Shown in pieces: positions 53,209-61,675 of a stretch of 64,000 nucleotides of DNA (positions are counted from its first letter, which is position 1; the number at the start of each line of letters is the position of its first letter). The stretch is taken from NCBI GenBank assembly GCA_015057625.1, contig SVDZ01000010.1, positions 1-64,000 of the forward strand. Direction: 5' to 3'. A program made the translations under genes and the position numbers. The DNA is from Lachnospiraceae bacterium (lineage in GTDB: Bacteria > Bacillota > Clostridia > Lachnospirales > Lachnospiraceae). The notes beneath the pieces are model-generated. The model was not told the origin of the DNA. It ran no database searches and saw nothing but the letters and a program-made list of their open reading frames with translations.

Positions 53209-55863
53209 TCAGCTGTTTTCCTCACACATTTCCCTATTCATTTTACTGCAAACCAAGGATAATAAAAGCAACAATGCTATTCCTACAATTGACAGCACAC
53301 GGCCCTCTCTTGAAAACTGCGGTGTAAATTTGAATTCTATTTTGTGATGTCCCGCATCAAGTACACATCCCATAAAGCCGTTGTCTGTCAGCAGTATATC
53401 CTGTTCTTTTCCGTCCACAAACATTTTAAATCCTTCATCATAAGGAACTGTCAGCATAAATGGCATTCTCTTTTCTAAATCAATCTCCCCTGAAATTGTA
53501 TTATTACCTGTAAACGAACTGTTGTACCAGTATACTCTGTCTTTAAGGATATCCTTGATTTTACTGTAATTTAATTTGTAAACATTCATTGCCGTCACAT
53601 CAAAGTTACAACCCACAGGAACTTTAATCTTGAGCTTTCCATTTTCTTTTGCCGTGAACACATATTTAAAATCAAAATTATCGTTTGGAAAAGAATTCTC
53701 TTTTCCGCTGAGGCTGTTTTTAATTCCATTTATAATTATGGTCGCTCTTTTCTCTGTATACCTTCTGATATGGCAAGTTACTGATACGATATCATTCTTG
53801 TTTAAATCAGGTATTTCAATCTCTGTAGTATAATCACCTGCTGTGGAATCTATATGATAGTAACTATTATCGGTTTTTGTTCCGATAGAGAACTTATCTA
53901 CTTTATCAAAATACTCAAGAACATACTTCTCTTTTTTGCCAAATAATCTTGAGTAATCATCATCCTCAAAAACAATGTAGTCAAGCAAAGCCACCTCTTT
54001 GTTTTTTGCTGAAAGATTATCATATTTATTCTTAGGAACCGCATCGCTGTCTGCAAATGCTATTCCGCCAACATCATTATTACACAGCAAAGTCTCTTCA
54101 ACTTCCTCATATCCCACAACTGTTTTCTTAATATTTGTTTTCGATATCGTTCCATCTTTTGGTAAGTTTTCAATCTTCACATCGCCATACAGATATTTGA
54201 CGCCCATAAGCATATTGAACATAACGTCCTCTGATGAAACAACAGAAATAGGATTAACTGTAGGATTATTAAGCCTCAAATCATGATAGCAAACATCCAA
54301 AAAATATTTGTTTACAACTGAAGAATACCCTGAGATTGTATTGTAGTGCTCTCCGTGAATTTGGTTGAGAGTATATTTCACATCATTTAAATCTCCGCTG
54401 CGGTACAGATTTTCCTCATTATCATTTATCCTCTTCTCCCTTGCATCTGCAATCTGAGCAAGTTCCTTTCTGCCCTTAACAAAGTAATTGTTGTACTGAT
54501 CCAATGTGAGGAATGACGATTCAAAATAAACCACAACAAATATTACTACGGACAGCACCACTGAGATAATTCCTAAGGTTTTGCCCGGAAGATAGTCTTC
54601 TTTTCCGTTTCTTTTATTGAATAGTATTGTCGTAAATCCAATTCCTCCGATGAGGATAATCTCAGCGATCACAAAAATAGCAATCTCTATATACCTTTCA
54701 GTAAACAGTGTTGTAAAAGCACACACCAACGTGATTGCAAATGAAATAACAATTTTATTTACCTTTATTCTTTTCGAAATAAATGCCACAAAAATAAGTA
54801 TCGCAAGTGGAACAAAAGGGATAAGAACCTTAGCTCTGACGTAAACAAATCCGTTTAATACAAATTTGAATATAGGACAACATATAAGCATCAAAACTAT
54901 TGCACTGATTATTTTTTCAGCCGTGCTTCCCGTCCAAATCATGTGTACCATTGCAATTACCACCATCGCGGAGAGTCCCAGTCCATATGGTGAATAACAT
55001 ACCGATGACACATCAAAAAACGGCATAAAAATATTATCTGCCGCATTAAAACTTCCTGCCCCATCAAGCCTTCCGTTCATAATACCTGCAAAAGCCGGAA
55101 GCAGTAACACCAATGTCGACATAATTCCAAAAATTACTGTCAACGAAAAAACTACTGCTCGTTGGAATATCTTTTTTAAATCCGATCTATTTTCATTTAC
55201 CACTCTGAATAGAGCATAAACTGAAAGGCAGCAGGTTGCTGAAATTGCAAAATAATAACTTGTAAGAAATAGCATTGCCACTGAGATTCCCACTGCCAAC
55301 ACTTTTCCTTTTTTTACAAATCGGTCAACCGCCATAAGCCCTAATACCAAAAACGGCATATAATTGACAAACATTATCTGCATATGACTATGAAAAAACA
55401 GCGGTGCACAAAACATAAACATGCACGTGGCCACATAAGGTGCAAAGCATGTATCATATTCCATTTCTTTGCACAGCCTTTTAATCCAGATAAGGAAAAG
55501 CACCACTGAAACATAAATGCCAATCACCGTCGAAATAAGAATATAATCCTGCATGGCAACATGGGGAAACAAATAGCTTAACAAAATGATTGGGCTAAGC
55601 AATCCATAGTAGGATAGTTTATAAGCATTTATGCCTCCAAACAACTGCATACAAAAATCCGGGAGTAAATCTCCTGTATTGTAAAAAGTCTGTCTGAAAT
55701 ATTCCGGGATAACTGCGTGCTGGCTCACCCAGTCAGTTCTCTCCCCAAACACATTTCCATTTAAATTAACAATAAAAAGTACTGCGAGCACTATCATAAG
55801 CAGCGCTCCCATAAAAATAACATCAACTTTATTTCTATTTAAAAACAACTTTATCTTACTCAT
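53209..55863 (-). CDS. YfhO-family polytopic membrane protein
   Basis: The 884-residue product has about 12 membrane segments in its first 460 residues, beginning with the family pattern RTDWVSQHAVIPEYFR and LPDFCMQLFGGINAY, then a large extracytoplasmic beta-rich domain and a final membrane segment (about 855-875). YfhO proteins are GT-C-like and in other Bacillota glycosylate lipoteichoic acid or cell-wall polymers. AAAGGAT precedes the ATG. The PIG-L deacetylase gene is divergent, 61 bases away, so a shared cell-surface glycan role is plausible. Confidence 0.82.
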   Translation of the reverse strand: MSKIKLFLNRNKVDVIFMGALLMIVLAVLFIVNLNGNVFGERTDWVSQHAVIPEYFRQTFYNTGDLLPDFCMQLFGGINAYKLSYYGLLSPIILLSYLFPHVAMQDYILISTVIGIYVSVVLFLIWIKRLCKEMEYDTCFAPYVATCMFMFCAPLFFHSHMQIMFVNYMPFLVLGLMAVDRFVKKGKVLAVGISVAMLFLTSYYFAISATCCLSVYALFRVVNENRSDLKKIFQRAVVFSLTVIFGIMSTLVLLLPAFAGIMNGRLDGAGSFNAADNIFMPFFDVSSVCYSPYGLGLSAMVVIAMVHMIWTGSTAEKIISAIVLMLICCPIFKFVLNGFVYVRAKVLIPFVPLAILIFVAFISKRIKVNKIVISFAITLVCAFTTLFTERYIEIAIFVIAEIILIGGIGFTTILFNKRNGKEDYLPGKTLGIISVVLSVVIFVVVYFESSFLTLDQYNNYFVKGRKELAQIADAREKRINDNEENLYRSGDLNDVKYTLNQIHGEHYNTISGYSSVVNKYFLDVCYHDLRLNNPTVNPISVVSSEDVMFNMLMGVKYLYGDVKIENLPKDGTISKTNIKKTVVGYEEVEETLLCNNDVGGIAFADSDAVPKNKYDNLSAKNKEVALLDYIVFEDDDYSRLFGKKEKYVLEYFDKVDKFSIGTKTDNSYYHIDSTAGDYTTEIEIPDLNKNDIVSVTCHIRRYTEKRATIIINGIKNSLSGKENSFPNDNFDFKYVFTAKENGKLKIKVPVGCNFDVTAMNVYKLNYSKIKDILKDRVYWYNSSFTGNNTISGEIDLEKRMPFMLTVPYDEGFKMFVDGKEQDILLTDNGFMGCVLDAGHHKIEFKFTPQFSREGRVLSIVGIALLLLLSLVCSKMNREMCEENS

Positions 55864-55924
55864 TCAAATATCCTTTGTATCCTCGTCTTGATTTATCAAT
55901 TCTTTATGATAAACTAAAAACATT

Positions 55925-56668
55925 ATGATAGAAAAAAGAGAGAAAATAAAGAGTATTAAGAAAAAAATAATAAAATTTTGTATATTTACGGTTATTATTG
56001 CACTTTTTGTGGGAGTCTTTGTATACTTTTGCCCATATATTTTCATTAAAAATGTCGATACCACCGCTCTAAATAAAGCCGGTATTTCTGAATGCGACAA
56101 TTTGATGATTGTAGCCCACCCTGACGACGAGTCAATATTTGGTGGTGACCACATTAAAAACGGCAATTATTTCATAATGTGTATCACAAATAAAAATAAT
56201 AGAACACGTAGAAAAGAATTCAATCAAATGCTTGCAAAAACCGGCTGTAAAGGAATTATTCTTTCATATCCGGACAAAATTTTTTCTAAGAGATCCCAAT
56301 GGACTCTTTGGAAAAAATCTATAAGCAAAGATATTTATACTGCACTGAATACAAAATCCTGGGAGAGTGTTGTAACCCACAACGAAAAAGGCGAATACGG
56401 CCACATTCACCATAAAATGGTCCACAAAATGGTTTTTGACAACTTCGATAAATCATTTAATGAAAAAAACACCCGCCCACTTCTTTACGTCTTTGGAAAA
56501 TATTACAGTAAGAAAAAACTTCCGGATAACCTTTCCTCATTAAGCGCAATGAGTGATGATTCACTCCGCCAAAAAGAAGAGTTGATAAGTATATACTCAT
56601 CCCAAGGTAAAGCGAGAAAAAAATTAAAACACATATATCCATATGAGGAATGGGTGTCGGTGAAATAG
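55925..56668 (+). CDS. PIG-L family deacetylase with N-terminal membrane anchor
   Basis: The 247-residue product has a membrane segment (about residues 17-39) and the metal-binding AHPDDE motif (64-69) with a later HIHHKMVH supplying the third zinc ligand. The family removes acetyl from N-acetylglucosamine-type sugars. The ATG at 55925 lacks a good ribosome site (only AT-rich sequence before it), so expression may be weak or the start may differ. It is divergent from the YfhO-like gene. Confidence 0.82.
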   Translation: MIEKREKIKSIKKKIIKFCIFTVIIALFVGVFVYFCPYIFIKNVDTTALNKAGISECDNLMIVAHPDDESIFGGDHIKNGNYFIMCITNKNNRTRRKEFNQMLAKTGCKGIILSYPDKIFSKRSQWTLWKKSISKDIYTALNTKSWESVVTHNEKGEYGHIHHKMVHKMVFDNFDKSFNEKNTRPLLYVFGKYYSKKKLPDNLSSLSAMSDDSLRQKEELISIYSSQGKARKKLKHIYPYEEWVSVK

Positions 56669-56728
56669 GGCAAGGAAACTGTTGCTAAAATGAATCCAAG
56701 AAGCAAAAAACAATATTAAGTAATACAA

Positions 56729-56760
56729 AAGGAGCGTTGCACTTTCGTGTAACGCTCCTT
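56729..56760. terminator. Bidirectional terminator
   Basis: AAGGAGCGTT and AACGCTCCTT form a perfect 10-bp stem with an inner CAC/GTG pair, between the converging PIG-L gene and the SPVTG surface-protein gene. Confidence 0.8.
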
Positions 56761-56792
56761 AAACTATTTATTCTTTATCTAGCATTCTTTAT

Positions 56793-58325
56793 TTAGTCTT
56801 CTTTTTTTCTCATTGCGAAAGCTGAACTTCCCATTCCTACCAACGCAAATAACATAATTACTAATATAACATTTACTAATGAGTCATAACCTGTAACAGG
56901 GCTTGTTGTCGCGCCTGTTGAAACAGCTGAACTGCCATCAGCGTCCTTAACCGGAGTGCCGTCATCATCGGCATCATCACTATCGTCGTCATCTTCCTCA
57001 TCAGCATCATCCTCATCGAGATTAGCGTCATCATCATTGTCGCCATCTTCATCAGTTAATGCTGTGTCATTGCTGTCATTGTCAGTATTTGTTGTCTGTC
57101 CTGACTGGTTTAAATCTGTTGTTTTTGTGTCATCACCTGAATCAGTTACCTTCTTATCAAGAGTTATTACTCCTGTGAAGTTGCCCTGTCCTGTGATTGT
57201 CACTGTCTTGTCGCCTACTTCAACATTGCAGTCTGTTCCAACTGTAAGAGTTTTTTCCTTGCCATCCACTGTAACTGTAATAGTTTTAGGGATTGAATCT
57301 GTACCTGCGCCACCGATTTCAGTATTGCATGTTCCTGTTGAGATATCAAAAGGTGTAATATCAAAACTCTTTACTGCTGTGTATTCTTTTCCATTGTCAA
57401 CAATAGAGAATGCAACATAATAATTTCCTGCATCTGTAGGAGGTGTATCTAATTTGTCTCCTCCTGTAGTCTTTCCGCTCTCATCAGTCTTGTAATATAC
57501 AATTTCTGTCTGAGTCGCTCCGGTCACACCGGTGATATTGTCAGTCTTAGATGCTCCGTTATAAGGATCTCCACTGTATACTGCATTATCAGCAGTAAGA
57601 ACATCTATAAGTTTTGCATCCTGCTTACCTGTTCCATAATTTCCACATTCAAGCTTTTCCTCATCGCACCAAGCAAAAATCTTATTGTCTTCAACATCAT
57701 AGTTCCAGCTGTGCTCATGTGGTACAAAGTTCTCACCTCCGGCAACATCTGAAATCTGTCCTAAATACAAATCACAGTTTGTATGCCATACACCGCCAAA
57801 AGTAGTACGAACACCTACAACAACATACCAATCCTTACCAGTCTTAAGAGCATCTGCAAGTGAAACTCCGCCTTCTCTGAGTGTCTGATTTCCGTTTGCA
57901 TCAAAACCGATAATGTCATTAGAAGTTGGTGCATAAGTCAATGTAAAAGTATCATCATAAGTTCCCTCAGGTATTGGATTTGCTAATTCCTGATGATATA
58001 CATGCTTACATTCCTCTGAATCATAGAAGATATTTCCTGAGTTAACCAACTTATCATTGCTTAACAAATCAGGTTTCTCATCAAAAAGACAGATTCCAAA
58101 ACCGTAAAGTACCTGTGTCTGATCAACTTCAGACAAAGTAAAATCAACAGTGACCGTTCCATCTTCGTAGATAGTTACCTTACCTTTGTTAGAAGAATAA
58201 TTTGCAGCTTTGACTTCCTTCTGTGTAATCATCATACCGCCAATCATTCCAAACACAACCGCCGTAGTTGTTAATGAAGCAACCACACTACTTGCTACCT
58301 TTTTCAATTGTACCATTTTTCTCAT
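56793..58325 (-). CDS. Surface protein with SPVTG sortase signal
   Basis: The 510-residue product has a signal peptide, a beta-rich N-terminal half (including a HSWNYDVEDNKIFAWCDE segment), an MBG/Ig-like repeat region, a very acidic Asp-rich stretch (about 410-455) and, at residues 475-479, SPVTG followed by a hydrophobic segment and the tail MRKKED. This is the layout of a sortase substrate with the (S/P)PxTG motif known for class B sortase of Clostridioides difficile. AAAGGAAA precedes the ATG; an internal ATG three codons on is possible. Function is probably adhesive. No sortase gene is in the window. Confidence 0.75.
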   Translation of the reverse strand: MRKMVQLKKVASSVVASLTTTAVVFGMIGGMMITQKEVKAANYSSNKGKVTIYEDGTVTVDFTLSEVDQTQVLYGFGICLFDEKPDLLSNDKLVNSGNIFYDSEECKHVYHQELANPIPEGTYDDTFTLTYAPTSNDIIGFDANGNQTLREGGVSLADALKTGKDWYVVVGVRTTFGGVWHTNCDLYLGQISDVAGGENFVPHEHSWNYDVEDNKIFAWCDEEKLECGNYGTGKQDAKLIDVLTADNAVYSGDPYNGASKTDNITGVTGATQTEIVYYKTDESGKTTGGDKLDTPPTDAGNYYVAFSIVDNGKEYTAVKSFDITPFDISTGTCNTEIGGAGTDSIPKTITVTVDGKEKTLTVGTDCNVEVGDKTVTITGQGNFTGVITLDKKVTDSGDDTKTTDLNQSGQTTNTDNDSNDTALTDEDGDNDDDANLDEDDADEEDDDDSDDADDDGTPVKDADGSSAVSTGATTSPVTGYDSLVNVILVIMLFALVGMGSSAFAMRKKED

Positions 58326-58454
58326 TTTCCTTTTGTGTACTTTCCCCTACTGAAATAATACACCTTTCACTCCTTTCAATTATTTTAGATTATTCTTATA
58401 GCCGAACATTATTAGTCTTGCCAAATTATAACACGATATTTTTTCTGCGTAAAT

Positions 58455-58513
58455 AGTCAGTTTACAGGGCAGCGCCTATCGTATAAGTCAGTTTACAGGG
58501 CAGCGCCTATCGT
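58455..58513. repeat. 31-bp tandem duplication
   Basis: AGTCAGTTTACAGGGCAGCG and the following CCTATCGT occur at 58455 and 58486. It lies outside the left palindrome array. Confidence 0.8.
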
Positions 58514-58570
58514 TTCGATAATTTGTATTTACTGACACTTAGATTTTCGTTGGTAGTGTGAATTGCGGGA

Positions 58571-58620
58571 ATAACCCGAAATTTGTGAGGGATAACCGGA
58601 AATTTGTGAGGGATAACCGG
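58571..58620. repeat. 21-bp tandem repeat
   Basis: ATAACCGGAAATTTGTGAGG units start at 58571 (one variant base), 58592 and, partially, 58613. Confidence 0.8.
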
Positions 58621-58652
58621 AGAATATACTGACTATATCCGATAAATAGTGC

Positions 58653-58973
58653 GTTATGTAAACCTTCCATTTCTCCTTTACCTTCTAAATCCTAAAAATA
58701 GACAAATGGTAGGTAAATAAAACTCACCAGTTCAGGTGTTATGTAAACTATAATAATTGTTGATACCTACCAAACGCTAAAATCAGTCAAATGGTAGGTA
58801 ATTATTCTTTATCATCATTAAAATTATGTAAACTAAATTTGCAACTCATTACCTTCTAAATGCTAAAAACAGCTAAATGGTAGGTAAATTCCCTAATAAA
58901 GCCTTGCAATTATGTAAACCTAAACAAACTTTTCTTACCTTCCATTTGCTGAAATTCTACATTTAGTAGGTAA
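58653..58973. repeat. Left array of four 85-bp palindromic units
   Basis: Each unit has a TTATGTAAAC box (58654, 58739, 58824, 58910) followed about 15-25 bases later by an imperfect palindrome of about 39 bases opening TTACCTTC or TACCTACC and closing GGTAGGTAA (58678-58716, 58764-58801, 58849-58887, 58935-58973). It is the mirror image of the array at 61017-61336, unit for unit. No open frame is meaningful here. Confidence 0.85.
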
Positions 58974-58984
58974 AGTCGCAAAAA

Positions 58985-59006
58985 AGCCGGGGCAATAGCC
59001 CCGACT
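58985..59006 (-). terminator. Terminator of the flippase gene
   Basis: On the minus strand, GTCGGGGC pairs with GCCCCGGC around TATT and is followed by TTTTTTGCG. It lies about 120 bases past the stop, just inside the left array. Confidence 0.9.
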
Positions 59007-59023
59007 TTTATCTTATTTTATAT

Positions 59024-59083
59024 GACATCAGCTCAATCTTCTCTGACATCAGCTCAATCTTCTCTGACATTAGTTCAATCTCC
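59024..59083. repeat. 21-bp tandem repeat
   Basis: GACATCAGCTCAATCTTCTC is repeated at 59024 and 59045, with a degenerate third copy at 59066. It lies between the flippase stop and its terminator. Confidence 0.85.
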
Positions 59084-59128
59084 ACGTACATATATCAGAT
59101 ATGAGTTATTACTCCCACCTCAAAAACA

Positions 59129-60820
59129 CTATTTAAACAATCTCAATTTTCTGCAAAGGGTAATAATTGTACTTCCTTTTGGCATTGCCTCCAACTCTTC
59201 TTCTGTAATTGTCTTTGTCAATATAAGCAGTAATCCATAAGAGCCTGCTGCAATAACAATTGCCACCGGAACTGACACCAATACGTGAGGACACACTGCC
59301 ATTACGGCATTGTATACTGCGAAGGTTATAACCCCCATAATTGCCGATGCTATCATTGGCTTCACAAAAGTTTCCACAAGGTTCTGGCGATATCCAAGGA
59401 ACTTTTTAATCGAGAATGCATTTAAGAAGCACACGGTTATTGCAAAAAGGAAATCTCCGATTACTACTGCTGTAATTCCAAGTTTAAACACAAGCATCAA
59501 AACCGGAAGAACCACAATATGAATTCCAAGAGAAATCGCAGAGTTCTTGATTGGAACATTTAATTTGTCTATACCCTGTAAAATCGCATTGCTGATGGTT
59601 GAAAGTGAAAATGAAACAACTGTAAATACACTAAATACCATCATAAAAGCAATATCTTTTGAAAAATCATCGTAAAGTAACCCGTTAATAGGCCCACCAA
59701 TAACTGACAATCCCACACCACAAGGGAAAGCGATAATCATAGCAAATTTTAAAGCAAGACTGATTTTCTCTGTAATCTGCTCCTTATCCCCTGCAACATA
59801 TGAGCGCACAAGTGAAGGAACAATTGCAGTAGAAAGCGCCGCTGCTATGGCGATTGGCATTGTGGTCAATACTCTGTATTTCTGGCTGTACATTCCCCAG
59901 AATGCCCCGAAATCTGCCATGTGAGTAATCTTTGCACTAATGTTTTTGTAAATTGGATTGTCCAACTGATTACTAATATTGTAAATAGTTGTGCTTATAA
60001 GCACAGGTGTTATGGTTAATATAAGAGTTTTATTGATTTTTCCGTAAGATTCACACTTGCCTGTGCTATCCTCTGCTGCCAGTTTATTTATCTGACTTCT
60101 TCGCTTCATAAAAATAATAAACATAACTAACAATGCAATCGCAGCACCTGAACAGGTTCCAAGAGTTCCGCCTGCAGCTGACCAGGATAATTTCATGTTG
60201 ATTATGTCTTTTGGTTTAAGTCCTGTTGTCATCTCTGCAACTGACAAGCCGTATACACCAAGCTCGTAGGCCGCAACAACGCTGACTACCGCATTTACAA
60301 TCTGCTCAAATATCTGCGAAACAGCTGTCGGAATCATGTCCCCCATTCCCTGGAAATATCCACGGAAAACACCCAGCACACACACAATAGTGATGGTTGG
60401 CGCAAGAATTTTAAGCGCACGCCCTGCCGGAGGTGTTCTATATATTACCGAAGCAATCCAATCTGCTCCGAAAAATGTCAGCCCACCGAAAATGCCTCCT
60501 AGTATAAGTGCGTAAATCAATGCTCCTGTGAATACTCGTTTGACATTGACATATTCCTTCGCCTGTATTTTCTCTGATACAATCTTTGAAACCGCGAGAG
60601 GCATACTTGTGGAAGACAATAAAAGCAAGATATTGTAAATATCGTATGCCGTTCCGTAATAGTCATTACCTACATTTCCAAGAATTCTGTTCAAAGGAAT
60701 TCTGTAAATTAATCCGATTACCCTGACCAAAATTCCGGCAAAAGCAAGAATACTTCCCTGAATTATAAAACTGTTACTCTTCTTTTTGCTCTGTATATTC
60801 TCATTATTATTACTTTTCAT
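59129..60820 (-). CDS. MOP-superfamily lipid flippase (MurJ/SpoVB-like)
   Basis: The 563-residue product has about 14 membrane segments. The pattern ILVRVIGLIYRIPLNRILG and GYFQGMGDMIPTAVSQ is that of the YtgP/SpoVB branch of MOP flippases, which move lipid-linked peptidoglycan or polysaccharide precursors across the membrane; it could be the cell's MurJ or a capsule flippase. AAAGGAAGG lies 11 bases before the ATG. It is the only gene within a pair of mirrored repeat arrays and has its own terminator. Confidence 0.85.
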   Translation of the reverse strand: MKSNNNENIQSKKKSNSFIIQGSILAFAGILVRVIGLIYRIPLNRILGNVGNDYYGTAYDIYNILLLLSSTSMPLAVSKIVSEKIQAKEYVNVKRVFTGALIYALILGGIFGGLTFFGADWIASVIYRTPPAGRALKILAPTITIVCVLGVFRGYFQGMGDMIPTAVSQIFEQIVNAVVSVVAAYELGVYGLSVAEMTTGLKPKDIINMKLSWSAAGGTLGTCSGAAIALLVMFIIFMKRRSQINKLAAEDSTGKCESYGKINKTLILTITPVLISTTIYNISNQLDNPIYKNISAKITHMADFGAFWGMYSQKYRVLTTMPIAIAAALSTAIVPSLVRSYVAGDKEQITEKISLALKFAMIIAFPCGVGLSVIGGPINGLLYDDFSKDIAFMMVFSVFTVVSFSLSTISNAILQGIDKLNVPIKNSAISLGIHIVVLPVLMLVFKLGITAVVIGDFLFAITVCFLNAFSIKKFLGYRQNLVETFVKPMIASAIMGVITFAVYNAVMAVCPHVLVSVPVAIVIAAGSYGLLLILTKTITEEELEAMPKGSTIITLCRKLRLFK

Positions 60821-60928
60821 ATAAAAGAAACCTTCCTTTCTCGCAGTAATATACCAATATGAACCAGCAGTGTCAAGGGATTATCTTAATAAAACCGAGG
60901 GATTTATATCAAATGCAGCGGTGATCAA

Positions 60929-60967
60929 GTTATTGGCGCCGGATGTCTGTTATTGGCGCCGGATGTC
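60929..60967. repeat. 20-bp tandem duplication
   Basis: GTTATTGGCGCCGGATGTCT occurs at 60929 and, with one variant end base, at 60949. Each contains the palindrome GGCGCC. It lies between the flippase start and the right array. Confidence 0.85.
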
Positions 60968-61016
60968 ACATATATATAAGATTTAGTCCGTAGAATAGTC
61001 TATATTATATGTGACT

Positions 61017-61336
61017 TTACCTACCAAATCTAGAATTTCAGCAAATAGAAGGTAAGAAAAGTTTGTTTGGGTTTACATAATTTTAATGTTCGCTAGAGGA
61101 TTTACCTACCATTTAGCTGTTTTTAGCATTTAGAGGGTAGTTAGTTACAAGCTTAGTTTACATAATTGAAATGATGCTAAAGAATTCTTACCTACCATTT
61201 TGAAGATTTTAATGTTTAGTAGGTAAAAACAATTATCATAGTTTACATAACGTGTGGAGCAGTGAATATTTTTTACCTTCCTTCCGGCTATTTTTAGCGT
61301 TTGGAAGGTAACAGCAATTCAAGCAGTTTACATAAC
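61017..61336. repeat. Right array of four 85-bp palindromic units (inverted)
   Basis: Palindromes at 61017-61055, 61102-61140, 61188-61226 and 61273-61311 are each followed by GTTTACATAA boxes (61071, 61156, 61241, 61326) with an exact 85-base spacing. Reverse-complemented and taken in reverse order, they align unit by unit with the left array, including much of the spacer sequence. Confidence 0.85.
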
Positions 61337-61418
61337 GCAGCATTTTTATCTTATTTGTCTTATAATTCTTTATTTTTCCCATATTTTAGCTTTTCAGCTC
61401 CTCGCGCCCATAATAATA

Positions 61419-61457
61419 GGATGTTACATTAGCGATCAAATCGCTAATGCAACATCC
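61419..61457. terminator. Strong hairpin, probable chitinase terminator
   Basis: GGATGTTACATTAGCGAT pairs with ATCGCTAATGCAACATCC (one mismatch) around a three-base loop. TATTATTATG follows on the minus strand. It is about 210 bases beyond the chitinase stop, after the 39-bp repeats. Confidence 0.6.
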
Positions 61458-61529
61458 CTTTGTTTTACACCACTATTTTCCCGGCAATAGCATCCCTAGA
61501 AATGCCTTACCAGGTTTTTGAAAATCTCC

Positions 61530-61675
61530 TTGAATTCTCAAATCCCACCAAGGTTTTCGCAACTTCCCTTGAATTCTCAAATCCCACCAAGGTTTTCGCA
61601 ACTTCCCTTGAATTCTCAAATCCCATCAAGGTTTTCGCAACTTCCCTTGAATTCTCAAATCCCATCAAGGTTTTG
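61530..61675. repeat. 39-bp tandem repeat overlapping the chitinase stop
   Basis: Units beginning TTGAATTCTCAAATCCCA start at 61530, 61569, 61608 and 61647 with an exact 39-base period. The last (gene-proximal) unit includes the chitinase stop codon (61665-61667) and the preceding AAACCT codons. Confidence 0.9.

Noticed and set aside
59022..59240. 72-codon plus-strand frame over the 21-bp repeats
   Set aside because: It overlaps the flippase 3' end antisense and has only repeat-derived N-terminal residues.
58653..61336. CRISPR array
   Set aside because: Spacing is about 85 bp with palindromic, diverged units; spacers are related between the two arrays and no cas genes are near.
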